Shown: piece by piece, positions 6,336 through 7,323 of the stretch
How positions within the stretch are numbered: position 1 is the first letter of the stretch
Layout: each line of letters starts with the position of its first letter
Assembly: GCA_018901715.1 (NCBI GenBank)
Contig: JAHIEL010000021.1
Coordinates: 1 to 7,323 of the forward strand
Origin: Patescibacteria group bacterium
GTDB lineage: Bacteria; Patescibacteriota; Minisyncoccia; Minisyncoccales; PEYH01
Direction of reading: 5' to 3'
Length of the DNA: 7,323 nucleotides
Translations under genes and position numbers: made by a program
The notes under the pieces: model-generated
Seen by the model: the letters and a program-made list of their open reading frames with translations, nothing else
The model's database searches: none
What the model was told of the DNA's origin: nothing

Positions 6336-6363
6336 TTGACAAAATATAATGGGTTGCTATGCT
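6336..6363 (+). promoter_or_regulatory. plus-strand promoter with TTGACA and extended -10
   Basis: A perfect TTGACA (6336-6341), a 16-base spacer, then TGC-TATGCT (6355-6363), an extended -10 with four of six hexamer bases. It is the best -35 in the window and points into a region with no protein gene. The start point would be near 6370. Confidence 0.5.
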
Positions 6364-6369
6364 GTAAAT

Positions 6370-6423
6370 AGAATCACGACGAGAAGGCACTTCTCTGGGT
6401 TTCGTCCCTTAGCAGTGCTTTTT
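6370..6423 (+). ncRNA. candidate small structured RNA of about 54 nt
   Basis: The stretch between the promoter above and a T-run (6419-6423) is rich in competing helices. Helix A is GACGAGA (6378-6384) with TTTCGTC (6400-6406), 7 bp with one wobble. Helix B is GCACT (6387-6391) with AGTGC (6414-6418), followed by TTTTT, a terminator-like stem. A and B interleave, so together they would form an H-type pseudoknot. A local GAGAAG-GCA-CTTCTC hairpin (6381-6395) competes with both. The RNA's 3' end is antisense to the NYN stop codon. It matches no RNA class I recognise. It may simply be a terminator unit, or an antisense regulator of the NYN mRNA. Confidence 0.35.
6387..6423 (+). terminator. terminator-like stem ending the small RNA candidate
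   Basis: GCACT and AGTGC bracket 22 bases that can add a GGG/CCC inner stem (6397-6399 with 6406-6408), followed by TTTTT at 6419-6423. On the minus strand no T-run follows the stem, so it is not an obvious terminator for the NYN gene. The closing stem is short. Confidence 0.4.
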
Positions 6424-6917
6424 CATTTCCGATACTCTAACTTTGCCCTAAGATTATCCATAAAAATAATTTTCTCTTTTGCGGCTCGAGTCAATAAAAT
6501 AGAACAATTTTTATGGCTTGGACTTAATACTTTTGCCAGTTTCTCCTTATTATACAAATATTTAACTAAACAATAAAAATCCCCGTCGCTTGTCACAATT
6601 ACAGCCTTATCATATTTATCAAAATCAATCATGGCCCGTAAAACCAAATCCGCATCGACATTGCCCTTTACAGCTCCATCTTTATTTTTGAGGACTGGCT
6701 TAAAAACCAACAGATATCCATATTCTTGAAGAGATCTATACATATCTTGATTCTCGGGTAAGTATCCTATAAAAAGATACGCTTTTGATACTCCATATTT
6801 TTCTTTAAGATATATCGTAAATTTCCTGAAATCTAATTTCCAGCCCAATTCCAAAATACCCAAATTGAGATTCTGGCTATCTATAAAAGCGTAGTTGTTT
6901 AATTCTTTTCTCATCAC
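6423..6917 (-). CDS. NYN-domain protein (LabA/DUF88, PIN-like RNase fold)
   Basis: A 164-residue single-domain protein. The acidic metal-binding residues of the NYN fold appear in order: FIDSQNL with D13 and N16 (11-17), GNVDADLVLRAM with D88 and D90 (85-96), and VIVTSDGDF with D111 and D113 (107-114). The strand KAYLFIGYLP (45-54) also fits. NYN proteins are PIN-like, Mg-dependent ribonucleases or RNA-binding proteins, so an RNA-processing role is likely but not proven. There is no fused OST-HTH/LOTUS domain. The start may be GTG 6917 or the next codon, ATG 6914. No Shine-Dalgarno exists, and TATAAT ends only five bases before the GTG, which suggests a leaderless mRNA. The stop overlaps the T-run of a plus-strand terminator-like element. 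Confidence 0.9.
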   Translation of the reverse strand: MMRKELNNYAFIDSQNLNLGILELGWKLDFRKFTIYLKEKYGVSKAYLFIGYLPENQDMYRSLQEYGYLLVFKPVLKNKDGAVKGNVDADLVLRAMIDFDKYDKAVIVTSDGDFYCLVKYLYNKEKLAKVLSPSHKNCSILLTRAAKEKIIFMDNLRAKLEYRK

Positions 6918-6922
6918 TTGTC

Positions 6923-6928
6923 ATTATA
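6923..6928 (-). promoter_or_regulatory. TATAAT box at the NYN start, possible leaderless promoter
   Basis: A perfect TATAAT on the minus strand (6928-6923) ends five bases before GTG 6917 and eight before ATG 6914, so transcription would begin at or next to the start codon. No good -35 is visible at 17 bases. The same bases overlap the end of a possible upstream mini-ORF. Confidence 0.35.
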
Positions 6929-6974
6929 CTAAAAAACCGCCTAAAAAGCGATCCTTTGATTTATTAAAATGCAT
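6924..6974 (-). CDS. possible 16-residue upstream peptide of the NYN gene
   Basis: ATG 6974 to TAA 6924 encodes MHFNKSKDRFLGGFLV. The stop lies six bases before GTG 6917, so termination could feed re-initiation at the NYN gene, which has no Shine-Dalgarno. A weak GGTGG lies six bases upstream. The frame also crosses the terminator-like stem at 6931-6952. This is speculative. Confidence 0.2.
   Translation of the reverse strand: MHFNKSKDRFLGGFLV
6931..6952 (-). terminator. weak intrinsic terminator between promoter and NYN gene
   Basis: In minus-strand RNA, AUCGCU, loop UUUUA, GGCGGU then UUUUU. The stem is 6 bp with two U.G pairs, so it is weak. It could end a short RNA started near 7085 or the membrane protein message, or act as an attenuator for the NYN gene 14 bases downstream. 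Confidence 0.35.
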
Positions 6975-7085
6975 ATTGGCCACCGTAGACAACATTAGAA
7001 CCAAGATTATGGAAGCTGGAGAGATTTATATCCCTAATTTAGCTCCACAGGTTTAGTTTATCATGTTTTACTATGCGCTTTATCC
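6953..7085 (-). ncRNA. candidate leader or small RNA upstream of the NYN gene
   Basis: This gene-free stretch lies between an extended -10 promoter (7092-7100) and a terminator-like stem (6931-6952), which would make an RNA of about 150 nt. It contains an interrupted hairpin: TGGAAGCT (7010-7017) pairs with AGCTCCA (7041-7047) with one bulged base, with a small inner stem. I do not recognise an RNA class. A plain 5' leader of the NYN gene is the simpler reading. Confidence 0.3.
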
Positions 7086-7091
7086 CACTAT

Positions 7092-7121
7092 ATTTTATCA
7101 TAAAAATCAGAGTTAACGCAA
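7092..7121 (-). promoter_or_regulatory. extended -10 promoter upstream of the NYN gene
   Basis: On the minus strand, TTGCGT (7121-7116), an 18-base spacer, then TAAAAT (7097-7092) preceded by TGA, an extended -10. The string TTTATGATAAAATATA differs at one base from the copy upstream of the Mur ligase. It lies 36 bases past the stop of the membrane protein, and transcription would start near 7085. Confidence 0.5.
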
Positions 7122-7135
7122 TTTTTTCTTTTTGC

Positions 7136-7323
7136 CTAAAGGGCCATAGTGCCTATAATAAAAATAAATTTCTGAATTATGCAAAAAAATAACATTCCTA
7201 AAAATAATGTAATCACTCTCTTTGTAGTTATTTTTCTTCCCTTTTCCCTATTAATAACATCGGCTACGGCGTAGATTAGCGGCAAAAAGAGAAAAATCGT
7301 CGGAATATAATCAATCGTACGAA
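7136..7323 (-). CDS. integral membrane protein, C-terminal 61 residues
   Basis: A partial gene entering from the right edge and ending at TAG 7138-7136. The fragment begins RTIDYIPTIF and shows two membrane segments: about 5-21 of the fragment (YIPTIFLFLPLIYAVAD) and about 36-58 (VITLFLGMLFFCIIQKFIF). They are joined by a basic loop (NREKGRKITTKR). The pattern resembles the C-terminal helices of polytopic membrane glycosyltransferases of the ArnT/PMT type, but with no motif left to test I only call a membrane protein. Open frame to the edge, helix pattern and same-strand order with its neighbours support it. Confidence 0.6.
   Translation of the reverse strand, partial: RTIDYIPTIFLFLPLIYAVADVINREKGRKITTKRVITLFLGMLFFCIIQKFIFIIGTMAL

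Larger units (their letters stand above)
6110..6422. other. 313-bp gene-free region with overlapping regulatory elements
   Basis: No credible protein gene is present. On the minus strand it contains the extended -10 promoter and leader of the Mur ligase with a strong hairpin (6167-6193). On the plus strand, its right part carries a separate promoter and a short structured RNA candidate ending at the NYN stop codon. Confidence 0.6.

Noticed and set aside
6124..6390. Minus-strand frame of 88 residues between the NYN gene and the Mur ligase
   Set aside because: It would run through the promoter-like element and the terminator hairpin, has no ribosome site and no recognisable motif.
6349..6576. 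Plus-strand frame of 75 residues overlapping the NYN 3' end
   Set aside because: Most of it is antisense to conserved NYN sequence, and the remainder coincides with the structured RNA candidate.
6895..7056. Plus-strand open frame ending LATVDNIRTKIMEAGEIYIP and a few more residues
   Set aside because: The wording looks protein-like, but the only in-frame ATG is late (7009), there is no ribosome site, and the first part is antisense to the NYN start. A decayed gene fragment cannot be excluded.
7179..7274. Plus-strand 31-residue frame resembling a signal peptide
   Set aside because: It is antisense to the membrane protein C-terminus, has no Shine-Dalgarno, and hydrophobicity is expected opposite such codons.

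Overview
The window is AT-rich (roughly a third G+C by eye) and gene-dense. It carries bacterial genes typical of a small-genome lineage. The likeliest source is a member of Candidatus Patescibacteria/CPR (Parcubacteria-like) or a similar uncultivated bacterium. The pointers are a Mur ligase lacking the N-terminal UDP-substrate domain, the long-N-terminus form of NIF3, a lysine-rich small protein next to it, and a coiled-coil surface protein with thrombospondin type-3 repeats. TGA is used as a stop, so the code looks standard. No rRNA, tRNA, CRISPR array or transposase was found.

Almost everything reads on the minus strand. From right to left there is: the C-terminal end of a membrane protein (cut by the window); a leader or small-RNA region; a NYN-domain (LabA/DUF88) nuclease-like protein; a leader with a strong intrinsic-terminator hairpin; a MurE-like Mur ligase; an AlkA-type 3-methyladenine DNA glycosylase; a 299-bp intergenic region; a membrane-anchored protein with coiled coil, calcium-binding repeats and Ig-like domains; a sensor histidine kinase one base after it; a lysine-rich small protein; and the start of a NIF3 family metal protein overlapping it by 14 bases. 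The last four form one apparent operon. The surface protein and kinase are best read as a two-gene envelope-sensing unit without a visible response regulator.

Two elements break the pattern by reading on the plus strand. One is a compact unit between the Mur ligase and the glycosylase: a 58-residue protein with two membrane helices, started by GTG behind a perfect Shine-Dalgarno sequence, with G+C near 45% and its own intrinsic terminator. The other is a candidate RNA of about 54 nt just past the NYN gene, with a TTGACA / extended -10 promoter, a possible pseudoknot and a terminator.

The most interesting signals are regulatory. The Mur ligase and the NYN gene are each preceded by nearly the same extended -10 element (TTTATGATAAAATRTA) and then by a leader of 140-170 nt that contains a terminator-like hairpin. 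All minus-strand genes lack a good Shine-Dalgarno sequence, in sharp contrast to the plus-strand small membrane protein.
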